DNA from: Heloderma charlesbogerti
Taxonomy: Eukaryota > Chordata > Lepidosauria > Squamata > Helodermatidae
Length of the DNA: 64,000 bases
NCBI GenBank assembly: GCA_026122225.1
Contig: JANEZZ010001676.1
Span: 1,178,001-1,242,000 of the forward strand
Direction: 5' to 3'
Shown here: piece by piece, positions 10,673 to 21,162 of the stretch
Layout of the letters: each line of letters begins with the position of its first letter
Numbering within the stretch: the first letter of the stretch is position 1
Notes under the pieces: generated by a model
The model's database searches: none
What the model saw: only the letters and a program-made list of their open reading frames with translations
What the model was told of the DNA's origin: nothing
Made by a program: the position numbers and the translations under genes

Positions 10673-11869
10673 GGGGCAGGGCTGCGATGAGAGGCGTGAG
10701 CAAAAGAGCATGGATGGATACACATCCTTCAGCCCCCTTGGCAACTCCTCCAAGTTTAAAGGTCTCCCTCTTTTTAAAGCTTCAGCATTTTAAGGAATAA
10801 AGCTAACTTTTGTCAATTGTGTTTGTTTCTTCCTAATGACAGAGCCCTCGTGACACAAAACTGCTGGGTGGGTTTGCCAAGGGCAACCTGGCGGTGTCAG
10901 CATGAGCTGTGCTCTGCATTTTTTTATTTTTCGATGAACAGATAAGCGGATGGGAACTTTTAAGGGAAGAATGCCGCCTTCTGTGGAACAAAGCAGAGAA
11001 GGAGGGGGGGAAATCCCTCCGGGGCAAAATAAGCAGCCCTTGTTTAGCAACAAATGAATAAAAAGACATTCTTTTCCTTCCCTTTCTGCTTTTTCGTTCT
11101 TGTAAGATATTATTTTTCCTTCCCTCCCCTTCCCCATCCACGCCCCACATGAAATTCTTGCTTGACCTTTGCGAGAACCCTCTAACAGGTTTTCTGAGGT
11201 GATCTTCCACCCACAGCTCATTCCCTGAGACACCGGTTCTTGCAAAATGCACCTCTTATCTTCTCTCCACTTCCTGACTGCCCAGAGTGTTTTACTCCAC
11301 AGCTTCCCCCTTTATGGCAAGCAGCTGGACTTGAGGGCTCGGCCATTAATGGCTGTGAAATGCTGTGCAGGCCATACATTTTGGGCTACAAAATCTTTGA
11401 ATCTCTGTGCTAATAATAGTTTTCCTTTTAATATCTTCAGAGAGCCCTTTTTACCCGGCAGGAATTTGTCTCGAAGGTCTTTTCTACATTTCAGGTCATG
11501 GTTATGCAAGCAAGAAGTCTGGAGGTTGACAGCTGTAAACTGAGTGTAGGGTTGAAAGTGATGGATATGAGCACTCTCTTCCAAGACTTCTCCAAGCCTT
11601 GCCTGTACATTTCCAGGCCTGTCTGGACTGCCATAAGGACTAGGCATGTGGTCATTGTCTTTAAAAAACACACACACACATCAACATGCTGAACAGCTCA
11701 GCTTTTGCATCCTGCACCTGATAACAAGTGTGGTGTTCCTGTGCTGTGCAGTCACAAAAGTCTTGATATATTTAGTGCCATAAACGTGGCTTGCATGTTG
11801 CACGTGGAGAATGATGAGGAAGGCAATGAGAAAATGATGCAGGTTTTGGCTTTCCTGTGTTCCCCGGGG

Positions 11870-11960
11870 AGTGCTGAAATCCTGCCCATTTACCTGGGAC
11901 TAAGCCTGACTGAACTCTGTGGGGCATACTTCTGAGTAGACATATCCAGGATTGCACTTG
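11870..11960. mobile_element. Short MITE ('lysine-free' 85-bp foldback, family C)
   Basis: This foldback-like segment ends 'acttctgagtagacatatcc', 'aggattgcacttgg' and begins 'acctgggactaagcctgac'. The same arrangement ('gtgcaatcctat...actcagaagtaag' facing 'acttactcccaggtaag') recurs at about 25620, 25720 and 53455. Non-coding and non-autonomous. Confidence 0.55.
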
Positions 11961-12049
11961 GTTTTTACAATTAATTTATTTAAATATTTATATGCTGCTT
12001 TGTAATTTCACAGAGGCTCGCAGTGTGTTAATAAAATGCATTTAACACC

Positions 12050-12310
12050 CTCCCAGACAACCCAGAGGGCCCCTTTGCACGTAACAGCGGAAAATAATGA
12101 TATAGTTAACCCACAATTTGTTGTAATGCATGCTGCCCATGTTCCATCACCATTTTGCATATGCACCTTCCGACTGGAGGTTACTATATGAAATCCAAAC
12201 CCGGGCACTATAGGTTAATCATGTGTTAAACACCCCACAGTTAATCTAACATCTAATTGTGGGTTAACTGTGGGTTGTTTAACCCACAATTAACATATAA
12301 TGTCCAGGTT
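12050..12310. repeat. Palindromic AT-rich tract with 'gttaacccacaa' motifs
   Basis: Repeated inverted motifs 'gttaacccacaat' (12105), 'attgtgggttaactgtgg' (12257) and 'gtttaacccacaattaac' (12278) can pair into a hairpin. This looks like a degraded inverted-repeat element with no coding content. Confidence 0.4.
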
Positions 12311-12434
12311 CAGACATCATCTAGCAACGTCTGATCAAAGGTTGCATATGCAAAATAGCAGTAGAAAGTGTCTGGAATAGTTTTAAGCTGGTATCAAAAT
12401 GATCCTAGAATAGGTGCCTCCCTCATTTGTCCCA

Positions 12435-12705
12435 CTTCCTTGGTGGGGACGTGAAGTGGGGCCTTGTCTGTGGCAGCACCCAGATATGGAATCCCATCCC
12501 AAGGGAGATTAAATTACTTTTAGGCAGGCAGTGAAAACATTTTTCTTCTGCCTGGCTTTTAATAGTTTTTAATCAAAATTCTGCTCAGGTTAATTTTTTG
12601 TTTTCAATTGTGTGCATTTTGTGGTAATATTTGATTTTGTTAAATGGCCTTGGGGGGCATTTTTACTTCCGAAAGGTGGCACAAAAACATCTGTATAAGT
12701 AAAAT
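12435..12705 (+). mobile_element. L2-like LINE 3' end
   Basis: The order is a relic of the last ORF segment ('tgtggcagcacccagatatg', 'ggaatcccatccc'), a long T-rich 3' UTR, then 'ttaaatggccttggggggc' and 'aaaggtggcacaaaaacatc'. Degenerate. Confidence 0.5.
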
Positions 12706-12778
12706 ACATTGCATAAACAGGGCATCGCCCCCGAGAAGGCCTTCTTCCCCCCCAGTCACTACCTGCCTCAGTTCTGAA

Positions 12779-13097
12779 TAGGGCAGCCATGTACGCATTG
12801 TTAAAAAAGAGGAAATGTATCACCAAAAAAGAGGGCACCAGTTTGCATAACATATGCATGTACTGATTCATCCTTATAGATGCACGTTTAGAAATACCGA
12901 CTATAATTTAAATAGGAATACAATATATCTCACCATAGTAGGGATGATTGGCCAGGTGACCTGAGTCCCTGTTCTGTCTGCTTTCTAGTTGCTACCTATT
13001 GATGGGCAACTTCAAGGCCCTTGCTCTGCTCTGGGGTCTTATGGTTCTTTATCAAAATAGAGGACTTTATCAAATAGAGGACTGAAAGTAGGATACC
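12779..13097. mobile_element. Unclassified repeat, copy 1 of 2 in window
   Basis: About 320 bp shared with 61715-62060. The shared blocks are 'agaggaaatg.atcac', 'tttagaaata..gactataat', 'gttgctacctattgatgggc', 'ttatggttcttt' and 'aatagagga'. The ends ('tagggcagcc' and 'ggataccct') are partly inverted, which suggests a DNA element, but the class is unproven. Confidence 0.55.
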
Positions 13098-13439
13098 CTA
13101 CTTCTTGCAGATCTCTATAATGGTGGTGCGAGGGAGAGAATTGTAAAATAAAATACATGCTCTTTTTTTAGACCAAGCAGGGTGCCCTCCGGGAACAGAG
13201 AGCAGTCCAATAAAATCGGCACCTTTCATGTTTTTGGTGCCTGAGTAAGAAACTTCTGAAGGAAACATTTGCGTTACAGTTTGTCTTGGCAAAGGCACAA
13301 AAGAAAATTCTCCCCTTCCTCTGGGTTGTGGCTGCTTCTGTGAACGTCTTTTGAACTGTTTCTCTAAATAGTTGTTCATGTCTGCTGTCAGGCCCGACTT
13401 ATAGCACGAACACTGTTTAAAACTGGCTTTTCCTCCCAT

Positions 13440-14300
13440 TTGCCGGGTCTGTTTTGCTGAACAGGGTCACTTAAGGATGCTGCAAGAGAAGGGTTAACTT
13501 TAGTCCTTTCTCGGGGAAAGTTTAGGTGTGTGACTCGATCAACATCACTTTTGTGTTTTTGTGCATCTGCTACTTAGCTGGGCTTGTTAAGTAGCGATGT
13601 GGGTTTTCCAGGAAGATTTGGAATTGGGAAATTTTCCTGCACAAATTAAGTTAATTTGCGTAGGGAAATGTTCTGAGGTCCTAGAGAATGATCTAATTTA
13701 GCGTGTTCATTTTACACTTGTGTTTTAATAAACAACAAAGCTTTAAAAAGTATCCCATGTTAATTTGTTGTCCCGGTACAACAGAAGTATTTGGCCTGAA
13801 ATATTTGAGGGGGGAAATTGAAGCACATGCAACATGATTTAAATGTTATATGATGTAGACATTTTTACTGGAATACTTGTAAAAATGTAAAGACAATAGC
13901 ATGTATTTCTTTTACACTGTTTAAATTTAAGGGGGGAAATCTAAGAGACTGAAAACCATCGACACTAATCAATTTTAGCATCCTGTGTGTGTGTGTATGC
14001 CAGCCAAAGATATGGCTTGTGCAGTTGGGCCATCTGGCTGGCCGAGGAACCCTATTACCTTGTTCGCTCTTGCGAAAGAAATAGTTATCCTGAGTAAAAG
14101 GACTGCCGTGTCTAATTTGGTTGGCAAGCCGTGCTTTTGGCATGACAAGCCTACATTTTTATTGCACTCAAATTCCTTCTATTTTTCTAATAGACCCATT
14201 TCTGCCCGACCTGGGTACCTCTTACGGTGAGGCTTATCCTGCTAATTGCTCAACGGGCACGGAACCGGGGCGGAGTGCTTGAAAGTCCTTGTTACAGATT
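13440..14300. other. Repeat-poor block inside intron 2
   Basis: This is roughly 860 bp with no recognisable transposable element and no convincing ORF. It is AT-richer than the surroundings and includes AATAAA at 13727 and a short (TG)n at 13985. In an intron this full of repeats such a block is a candidate conserved non-coding element, but I cannot test conservation. Confidence 0.35.
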
Positions 14301-14597
14301 TTCTGATTAGAACGGTGCAGGAGGGTGAACGTGGAAGAGCAAGGCGTCTCATTGTGCTCTCAGTTCTTGTCCTTTCACTTGATGGGATTGCAGTGGAGTG
14401 CAAGTAGCGAAGTCCAAACCATTTGCGTCTGTCCCAAATGGCTCCTGGACGTCTGTGTCTCTACTTGTCATGGTAAAATACCTAGAAAGGGCAGCCTAGA
14501 AAGCACCAGCCCTGCTTCTGTGTATCTCCCCAGAAAAAGCAGTTGAGTTTAAAAGTGTTCCATTCAGAAATGGTATGACGCTTGTGGGCTTGGCAGT

Positions 14598-14703
14598 CTG
14601 TACCAAGGACCTTGGATAGCTGCTTTAGAGTTCTGAGTGGTTCTGACTGAAACCTGGAGCGAATCCACTGCCCCACTGACATCGGAGCCACCAGCCTCCA
14701 CTG
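14598..14703. mobile_element. hAT-like MITE (family B), right half
   Basis: The right half of a family B element runs from 'aaggaccttggatagctgc' through 'gttctgactgaaacctggag' to 'ccaccagcctccactg'. It abuts directly, at 14704, the right arm of a family A foldback ('gttgtagtccaaaacatctg'). Confidence 0.65.
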
Positions 14704-14745
14704 GTTGTAGTCCAAAACATCTGACGAGCACCAGCCTGGGCTGGC
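14704..14745. mobile_element. Foldback MITE (family A), right-arm fragment
   Basis: A short piece, 'gttgtagtccaaaacatctg' and 'acgagcaccagcctggg', begins exactly where the family B copy ends. It could be the insertion target of that copy. Confidence 0.5.
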
Positions 14746-14897
14746 TGCATTACTTGTGATATATTTGGGAAGCATTTTCCACTTGCAAGGATTTGGTTTT
14801 CAATCTCATAAAAAAATGGGACACAGACTTTTACCAAATCAGACCACTGGTCCATCTAGCACAGTGTTGTCTGCCTGGAGTGGGAAGAAGGTAAGAT

Positions 14898-15011
14898 CTC
14901 TAGATGTTTTGGACCTCAACTCCCATCATCCCCTGCCAGCATAGTCAAAGATTAGGAATGCTGGCCGTTGAAGTCCAAAATATCTGGAGACCTGCTTTCT
15001 TCCCACCCCTG
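14898..15011. mobile_element. Foldback MITE (family A), nested
   Basis: The arms are 'ctagatgttttggacctcaa' and 'gttgaagtccaaaatatctg', and it ends 'cccacccctg'. The left end appears eroded or truncated. Confidence 0.65.
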
Positions 15012-15019
15012 GTCTACAC

Positions 15020-15131
15020 CAGGCAATCTGGTACCCTCCAGATGTTTTGGACTACAGTTCCCGTGAGCTCCAGCCAGCATGACCAATGGTCAGCGATAAT
15101 GGGAGTTGTAGTCCAAGGTTGCCTACCCCTG
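15020..15131. mobile_element. Foldback MITE (family A) with perfect 8-bp TSD
   Basis: This 112-bp element begins 'caggcaatctgg' and ends 'aaggttgcctacccctg', with arms containing 'ccagatgttttggactaca' and 'tgggagttgtagtcc'. GTCTACAC flanks it on both sides (15012-15019 and 15132-15139), an exact 8-bp target duplication. The CAGG...CCTG termini fit hAT elements. Confidence 0.8.
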
Positions 15132-15310
15132 GTCTACACTGAGTGGGGGTGGGAAACTTTCCTAGCCCTATCTGGAGATGTTGAGGTTGAAGCTGGGAGT
15201 GTCTGCATTCAAAGCAGGTATTCTACCACTGAGCTGTGGTCTTTAACAAAAGGAGAGCTAAACATCGGGGGAAGGTTTCTAAGGAGTTTGCATAGTGGGC
15301 AGTTGGCACT

Positions 15311-15440
15311 ATAGGTAAAATCCAACATAAATCCTACTTAGAGTAGACCCATTAAAATGAATGTGACTTAAGTTAGTCATGATTACCAACTCCCATTCAT
15401 TTCAGTGAGCCTACTCTAAGTTGGATTTTAGAGTACACTT
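15311..15440. mobile_element. Short inverted-repeat MITE (family C-like)
   Basis: Imperfect arms face each other: 'aaaatccaacataaatccta', 'cttagagtagaccca' on the left and 'gagcctactctaagttggat', 'ttta' on the right. The middle is 'gacttaagttagtcatgatt'. Confidence 0.5.
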
Positions 15441-16427
15441 AGGCTAGATTTTACCCCTTGAGTGCACAAACCCCCCTCTTTGTTGCATGTACACCAGTCA
15501 ACTGACTTGTCTGAATTCAGCACAGTTCAGTGCAGCATCGAGTCTAGAATACAGAGTGTGCATGAAGATTCCTGTTTTAACGTGTGTTTGCGCAGGTCAT
15601 GGGCCTAAAAGTTTGTCCTTAGGTGATGGTTGAAATTCTGGCTTCTGTAGTGAAGAGTTGTCATGAAACGCCCCAGAGAAACAGGCAAGGGAAGCTGGCG
15701 ATGCCAAACCCTAAATCATGTCTGGTTTGCAGACGTGAGCTGCCAACCTGTTGCATCCCGTTCTCTGCCATGCCCAACTTGGCTTCAGGCACCCGCCTTC
15801 GCTAGCCAGGCACGCCTAGCCCGGCGGCATCCTCTTGTGCCTCGGAGAGGACAGTTTAAGCCTGATTAAAGAGCAGGCAGGTTCTGGAACTCGCAACCCT
15901 GTGTAATTTTGGTCTGACCCTGCAGCGCAGGATGCTTGATGAAGCCTTGAGTGGGGAGGTGGAGGGAGTGAGGGGTATTGGATTTTCCACCCCTTCACAT
16001 CTTTGTATTGATATATATTTAATATGCACTCCCTCTCCTTCCCCCCTTCAAACTGGCACTGCCTGCCTCTGAATGCAGCAAGTTGCTGATCTTTGAAATC
16101 CGTTTTGTTCCGTCTCTTGTGGTGTCCTGCCGAAACCAAGAGCAAGCCCCGATTTGGCAAGTCCATCTGGTGGACAAGGTGTTTTGCTTTTGCATGTAGC
16201 TGTGTTCTGACCCAATAGGGGGAGGGGGGGAAACCATACTAATTAGCTTGTCTTGGGTCCGTCTAAGAGCCGCCTTCATTGGCTTCTTGTCCCTTCATCA
16301 GCCTCTCGTTTTAAATCTTCTGAGCGGCTCAAAAGCTGGAGGGAATAAACTTATTATGGGGAAGCAAGTCAGACCGCTGTGAGGCGCTCTGTTTTTAATG
16401 CCAGGTCAGAAGCATATATGCCGTGAA

Positions 16428-16593
16428 TAGAGATGTGAAGGTTTGGAGGGAAAAATGAGGCGGGGGGGGGGGGAATGTGTTTTGTTTCCAAATTTTCCAA
16501 AAATCCAAATGTCTTTCCCTCCAATTTTTTCCAGTATCTCTCTCTCCCTCCCCCCCATTTTTTCTGGGGTTTTCCCAGGCCTTCACATCTCTA
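16428..16593. mobile_element. MITE-like element with 14-bp TIRs
   Basis: The terminal inverted repeats TAGAGATGTGAAGG (16428-16441) and CCTTCACATCTCTA (16580-16593) are exact. The interior is low complexity with a G-run and a C-run. The same 'tagagatgtg' start occurs at about 44188. TA ends are compatible with a Tc1/mariner-type element, but this is inference. Confidence 0.5.
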
Positions 16594-17278
16594 GCCATGA
16601 AAGAACTGGTGAAGCTGGAAAGCAGCCTGAATCATTTTAACAGGGTACAGATGACACAGAAGAAGCATCAAGTAGGCAAAAGATGTGGTAGGGGCCAGAG
16701 AAGATGGCGGTGCCCCAATTTGGTACTTCCTTTTGAGGCCGAGAGCGGGAAAGGCTATTGGACAAGGACGGACCTCTTTTGGGAGCATTTGATGTGGTGG
16801 TGTAGAACGCTGGCCTGAGGTGGGACTTGCTTTGCCTTGACTGTGAGAACCCTTTCAGGTCAAGTCTCTCAGAGAGGGTGGCGCAAGGCGCCTGGTGTTC
16901 TTTCCCAGGCGCCAGCCTTGTGCGAACAGCACAGGCCCGTCAACTTGAGTTAAAGATGCATTTTTAGCCCAGCAGGGAGGGAGGAAATCTGGCGGCCGAG
17001 GCTCCCTTTTTTGTGGCTCTCGTCTCAGTAAATTGAATAATAGCACTTTATGAGTGTTTATTGACAAACTTTGCTAGCTGTGCCTGTTCTGCAAGGAAGG
17101 GAAGGGCAAGCCAGTGAGTTGCCTTTTCTCCAAGGGGAAGGCTGGGGGAAAGTCCCCTCTTGTTTCCCCCCTGCGGTGATATTAGTGGTCCTGGCTGGGA
17201 GCCATGGGTGTGGATCCTGAAGCTCGCTCCACTTTCTGGGCTGGATGGCCCTGGGTGTGATAGATTTGGGTACCCTAG

Positions 17279-17345
17279 AAGAAGGCGGGGCTCTAGCTCA
17301 TGTGCTAGAGGCATGCAGAAGGCCCCGGGTTCAATCCCCAGCAAC
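17279..17345 (+). mobile_element. tRNA-derived SINE head fragment
   Basis: A tRNA-like head is visible: 'ggggctctagctcatgtg' with an A-box-like start, then 'ggcatgcagaaggccccg' and a clear B-box, 'ggttcaatcccc'. The SINE body is missing downstream. Confidence 0.6.
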
Positions 17346-17369
17346 AGTGGCCAGGAGAAGGGGGTAGAG

Positions 17370-17455
17370 ATGTCTGGGGAACCCTGGGTGGAAAGTTTGG
17401 CCCCTAGGCAAGCTGGATTTGGCCTCTAGGTCTGAAGTTTGACACCCCTGCAATA
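17370..17455 (-). repeat. 'Gaacctctttcagccc' repeat fragment
   Basis: On the minus strand this reads 'aggggtgtcaaacttcagac', 'ctagaggccaaatcc'. It belongs to a dispersed repeat also recognisable at about 8385, 10302, 27340, 45340, 53755 and 63955. Class unknown. Confidence 0.4.
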
Positions 17456-17746
17456 TGCCAGTGAATGCCAGTTGCTGAAGAGCAAGAATTAGAGAGGGTT
17501 CTTGCCATCATGTGCTGCTTGTGAGCTTCCTGAAGGCCTTTGGTTACCCACTTCAAGGATCTGGAAGCTGGATCCTTTGGTCCAGTCCAGCAGGGCTGCT
17601 CTTATGCCAACCATTCAAGAGCTATTTTTTGGCTAAAAACAGTTACGCCTGGGATCATCTTGTTGTAATACCCCTTGGCCGCCATATTTGAGTTCCTACT
17701 AGAGATTTCTTAAGTTGAGATACATTTCGGCATTTCTCTGGATCAG

Positions 17747-17866
17747 GCTTCCCAAGCTGGCACCTTCCAGATGTGTTTGGACTACAGCGCTCATCATCCC
17801 AAGCCAGGATGTTAGGAGCTGTAGTCCAGTACATCTGGAAGGCGCTAGCTTGGGGGCAGCTGACCT
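17747..17866. mobile_element. Foldback hAT-like MITE (family A)
   Basis: The arms are 'cttcccaagctggcaccttc', 'cagatgtgtttggactacag' on the left and 'ctgtagtccagtacatctgg', 'aaggcgctagcttgggggc' on the right. Both arms are complete. Confidence 0.75.
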
Positions 17867-17999
17867 AGAGCCACTTGTTACATTTATGTTCCGCCCATTT
17901 TCCTGAGGACCCAAGACCAACACCCCCTGAACAACTGGGATGAGAACTGGTCAAGACCAAGCCTGCTTAGCATCGGAGGACTTCAGGCTTCACTGATCC

Positions 18000-20570
18000 C
18001 CCTTGGAGCCCTCCCCTGGTTTTTCTTTTTATCTTTCAAATTTTATTGACGGCTTCAGCCCTTGCATGTTTCCACCCAGCCCTACCTCTGCTCACTTCAA
18101 TCATCTCAGTGAATAACCCCTTTGTGCTGACTCTCTGGCGCGGTTAGGACCAGTGCCGACACGATCCAAAAATTAAGCGTTCTGAAGCCGCACGATTCCT
18201 CTATTTCTCCCCCCCCCCCCAAGAAACCCTCAGGCGGTGATAGAAATGGCAAGTCGCCATTACCAGCAATTTGGCCGCTTCAGGGCTTGCGGGCAAGGGG
18301 TTGTGTTGGAGCGCGTTGCTTTTGATTTGGTTAATTTTAGAGCGGAGTGTGGTCGAAGAGGCATTTGAGCCGGGCGCCATGGCGGGGGAAACGCTGGCTC
18401 ATTCCAGCAGCTGCTGCTGTGTTCCGAGGGCGTTTACTGTTAATCGGTTGAATCAAGGAGGGGCAGAGGCAATGAGGCGGGGCGTGTAAACAGAGAAGGC
18501 CCTTTTGGACTGCAGCAGGTGCCTGGAGTGGGGGTGGGACAGTTACACCCACCTGGTGGCATTGCATTCTATGGCAAATTAAAGAGCACCTTTCTCTTTC
18601 AGGCCCTCCTTGTAATTATTTCATAATACCTATGATTGGGAGCCTTGTGTAGTGTCTATGGCTCAAATTGCATTCAGTGCTTACTGATCTGTAGCTAGAA
18701 GCCACCTGAAGTGTTTTGGCTTCACCGCAGTTACAGTTTCCAGATGTCAGCAGCTTCTCCTCCGTCAGTGATGTAACAAAGCGAGCAAAGTGATCAAAGC
18801 ATCGAGTAAGGGAGAGCTGGAAGTCCAGTGTCAGGCTTTTGAGGGGGATTCCAGATTTTGCAGCAGTATCCTAGAGAGTTTGTTTAAAAACCCGTATAAC
18901 CTGCCTTTCCTAAATGTTCAAGACAGCTAAGCCACAAGATCTGATTGAAAATACGGCTGCAAAAACGTTCCATCAAGTTGTCTTAGAGTGGCGGAGTGGG
19001 CACACTGGTTTTGTCAGGTGCATTCTCTGTTTACTGCGTAAGCTCCAGGTAGCTTATTATAAGATGTAGATGTTGTGTAAGTCGTTACCTTAAGGTGATG
19101 GGGTGCAAATGAGAACAGCGATCCCATATCTCAGAGTTATACCAAAGTTGGAATTTCATCAAATTTCTACAAGGCGTAGAATCACTGCCCTTCTTCTTCG
19201 CAGCTCCTCACCTCGTTTGCATGGAATACACACATACACAAACACACACACCCCGACTCTGGCTTCTCTAAATGACAGTGGGTCTCCAAGTGTGTAGAAT
19301 TTGGCAGTAGGACCTCCAGCGGGAGGGTCAGGACCCCTGCTCCAGGGTCTTCAGGGATATGTTTTTTTCCCCCAGCCCAGTTTCCTGGAGAGATTGGGGA
19401 CTGAGCCCCTGGGAGCTCCTAAATGCAAACTTTATGGGGTTGGATCTAGACTAAGAGGCACTTAATGCAGAATTGATGTCAATGAGGACTACGCTGATCC
19501 GGATGCAGCCAGTGATATACAGTTGAGACATCCATGCCGTGTCTCCTCCCTTCTCCCTCCCCTTGCAGAGCCATAATGGTACACGAGGATAAAAGTGTCT
19601 TGAGAACTGCAAAGTATTGGGATTAATGGAAGGTCTCCAGATGCAGAATCTCGGAGGTTTCAGCAAAACCCACTTTGGAAATATGTTTGCGTAGCCCTTC
19701 CGTGGGGTTCCATTGTGCCCCGCGCCGTCTCGCGTTCCTGTTTTAACGTGATGCTGGCAGGGGCTTGCTTGGTCAGGGAAATGTCTGGTTTGTCGTTCAC
19801 GGAAGAAAGACTCTTCTGTTATGAATGCCCCCTCCCCCGGTGAATCACTGGAATGTCGTGTCTGGGGAAGTGCGAAGAGTTTAACCTCGCCGTGGCAGAA
19901 GTGCCCATGTGATGGGCCTCTCCAAGCTCTTAGCACCCTAAGACGGATCACACGGGAGGCAGCAGTGAGGTCAGACAGCCTCCTGCACCCTTCCCAGATC
20001 CTCGTGCCTCCCTTCCAGGCGCACCTGGGGGCTCCATCTTCAGAAGAGAGCCAGGAACTGAGAGCCGGCCTTTCCCCACCCTCTCTCCCTATCCCAGGCT
20101 CTCTGTTTGGCCATCAGATCAAAAGGCACGAAACGACATTTCTACCGAGACAACACTGTAACTAAAATAAACGCTGCAAATGTGCTGGAAGTTCCTTCAA
20201 GAAACATACAATTGCAGAGACCCCCTCCCCATATATATATCCTGCACTGTTTCCATACAAGAATGGAGTTCCTGTTATTCATTTGGATTCTTAGGGGCCC
20301 TTACCACAATTCACGGGGTAAAGACTCGAGGGTTTCTCTGGACAGCACAGGGACTGGAGGGATCTTTACGTCCTGACCAAGTGAGAACAATACTTGTCCT
20401 CCTTTCTTTTCTTTCTTAGTCAAAATCTTTTGACAATAAATGTGCTTTCCTTGTTCCTAATGTCCTTTGTTTGAGTATTGTAGGGTTTATAATTTGTGAC
20501 TGAATTTCATCCTCCATTGTACTAAAGGAAGCAGACCTTTTCAGTAGCAATTGCTGTTTACAGGGTAGGG
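18000..20570. other. Intronic stretch with few recognisable repeats
   Basis: This is non-coding intron 2 sequence with a short poly-C (about 18211-18220) and a small (CA)n at 19227-19251. I see no LINE, SINE or MITE structure and no convincing exon. Confidence 0.5.
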
Positions 20571-20578
20571 CAAGCAAT

Positions 20579-20757
20579 TAAAGGTTTACAACACCTGGGA
20601 TTGTTTCACTTAGAAAAGAGTCAAGTAAAGGGAAGCATGATAGAGGTGCACAAAATTATGGATGTCATGGAGAAAGTGGAGAGGACACATTTTTCTCCGT
20701 CTTGCGTCATACTAGAACCCAGTGAGTTCGCCCAATGAAGCTGATTGGTGAGAGCTT
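20579..20757 (+). mobile_element. CR1-like LINE fragment joined to a BovB tail
   Basis: This matches the CR1-like copies at 21163 and 56595 ('ggtttacaacacctgggatt', 'gtttcacttagaaaagag', 'gaggtgcacaaaattatgg', 'aatgaagctgattgg'). It stops abruptly at 20757, where BovB sequence begins. The CR1 3' end is absent. Confidence 0.7.
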
Positions 20758-20759
20758 TT

Positions 20760-20854
20760 GGAGAGAGTGCAGGACAGGAAGGCCTGGCGTGCTATGGTCC
20801 ATGGGGTCACGAAGAGTCGGACACGACTGAACGACTGAACAACAACAACAACAA
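20760..20854 (+). mobile_element. 5'-truncated RTE-BovB LINE 3' end
   Basis: About 95 bp match the 3' terminus of the full-length BovB at 47009-50089: 'gtgcaggacaggaaggcctg', 'gtccatggggtcacgaagag', 'cggacacgactgaacgactg'. They end in (AAC)n. This is a typical dead-on-arrival RTE copy. Confidence 0.85.
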
Positions 20855-21031
20855 TATTTTTTCCCCATTAGGCAATCCACGGTTTTCTTGTAGTGAGGGC
20901 AACTGCAGCGATGGATGTGTCATGTAGTACACTATACAGACATGCTCACCCTTTTCAGCTCTGGAAAGGACCCACCCAGTTGGGCACGCTGTATTTTAAT
21001 CCCTTGCCTTTCTGCGTTTTATATCCTGCAG

Positions 21032-21137
21032 GTGATGTGCCAAATCTGAGTCTAGAACACTCCTTTGACGGCACAAACACAGAGGTTGGGAACATTGTCC
21101 TGGCCTTGTATAGCGGTCTCTTTGCTTATGGAGGCTG
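21032..21137 (+). CDS. SLC7A5: SLC7A5 exon 3 (coding)
   Basis: The acceptor is CCTGCAG (ends 21031) and the donor GTAAGT (21138). It enters with two bases of a split codon and leaves with TG of a Trp codon completed by exon 4. It encodes the extracellular loop DVPNLSLEHSFDGTNTEV and most of TM6, ending NIVLALYSGLFAYGGW. In LAT1 the unwound middle of TM6 binds substrate, and the Phe of GLFAYGG (human F252) is the gating residue. It is conserved here. The extracellular loop is the least conserved part, as expected. A CR1-like LINE begins only about 25 bp after the donor. Confidence 0.96.
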
Positions 21138-21162
21138 GTAAGTTCTGTGAGAGAGAGAGAAA

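Larger units (their letters stand above)
14825..15245 (-). mobile_element. tRNA-derived SINE split by two nested foldback MITEs
   Basis: Minus-strand SINE sequence occupies 14825-14885 ('cagaccactggtccatctag') and resumes at 15132-15245 ('actttcctagccctatctgg', 'aaagcaggtattctaccact', 'gagctgtggt'). Two foldback MITEs (14898-15011 and 15020-15131) lie between. The SINE's own 'gtctacac' is the duplicated target site of the second MITE. Confidence 0.7.
5974..21031 (+). other. SLC7A5 intron 2 (about 15.1 kb)
   Basis: This is a long intron without recognisable coding sequence. It holds foldback MITEs (6479, 7665, 9560, 14704, 14898, 15020, 17747), other hAT-like MITEs (8232, 9832, 10255, 14598), SINE pieces, L2-like tails (10590, 12435), a second-copy repeat (12779), a fragment ending in a BovB tail (20579-20854), and repeat-poor stretches at 10680-11870, 13100-14560, 15640-16420 and 18000-20570. 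No ultraconserved element can be judged without alignment. Confidence 0.85.
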
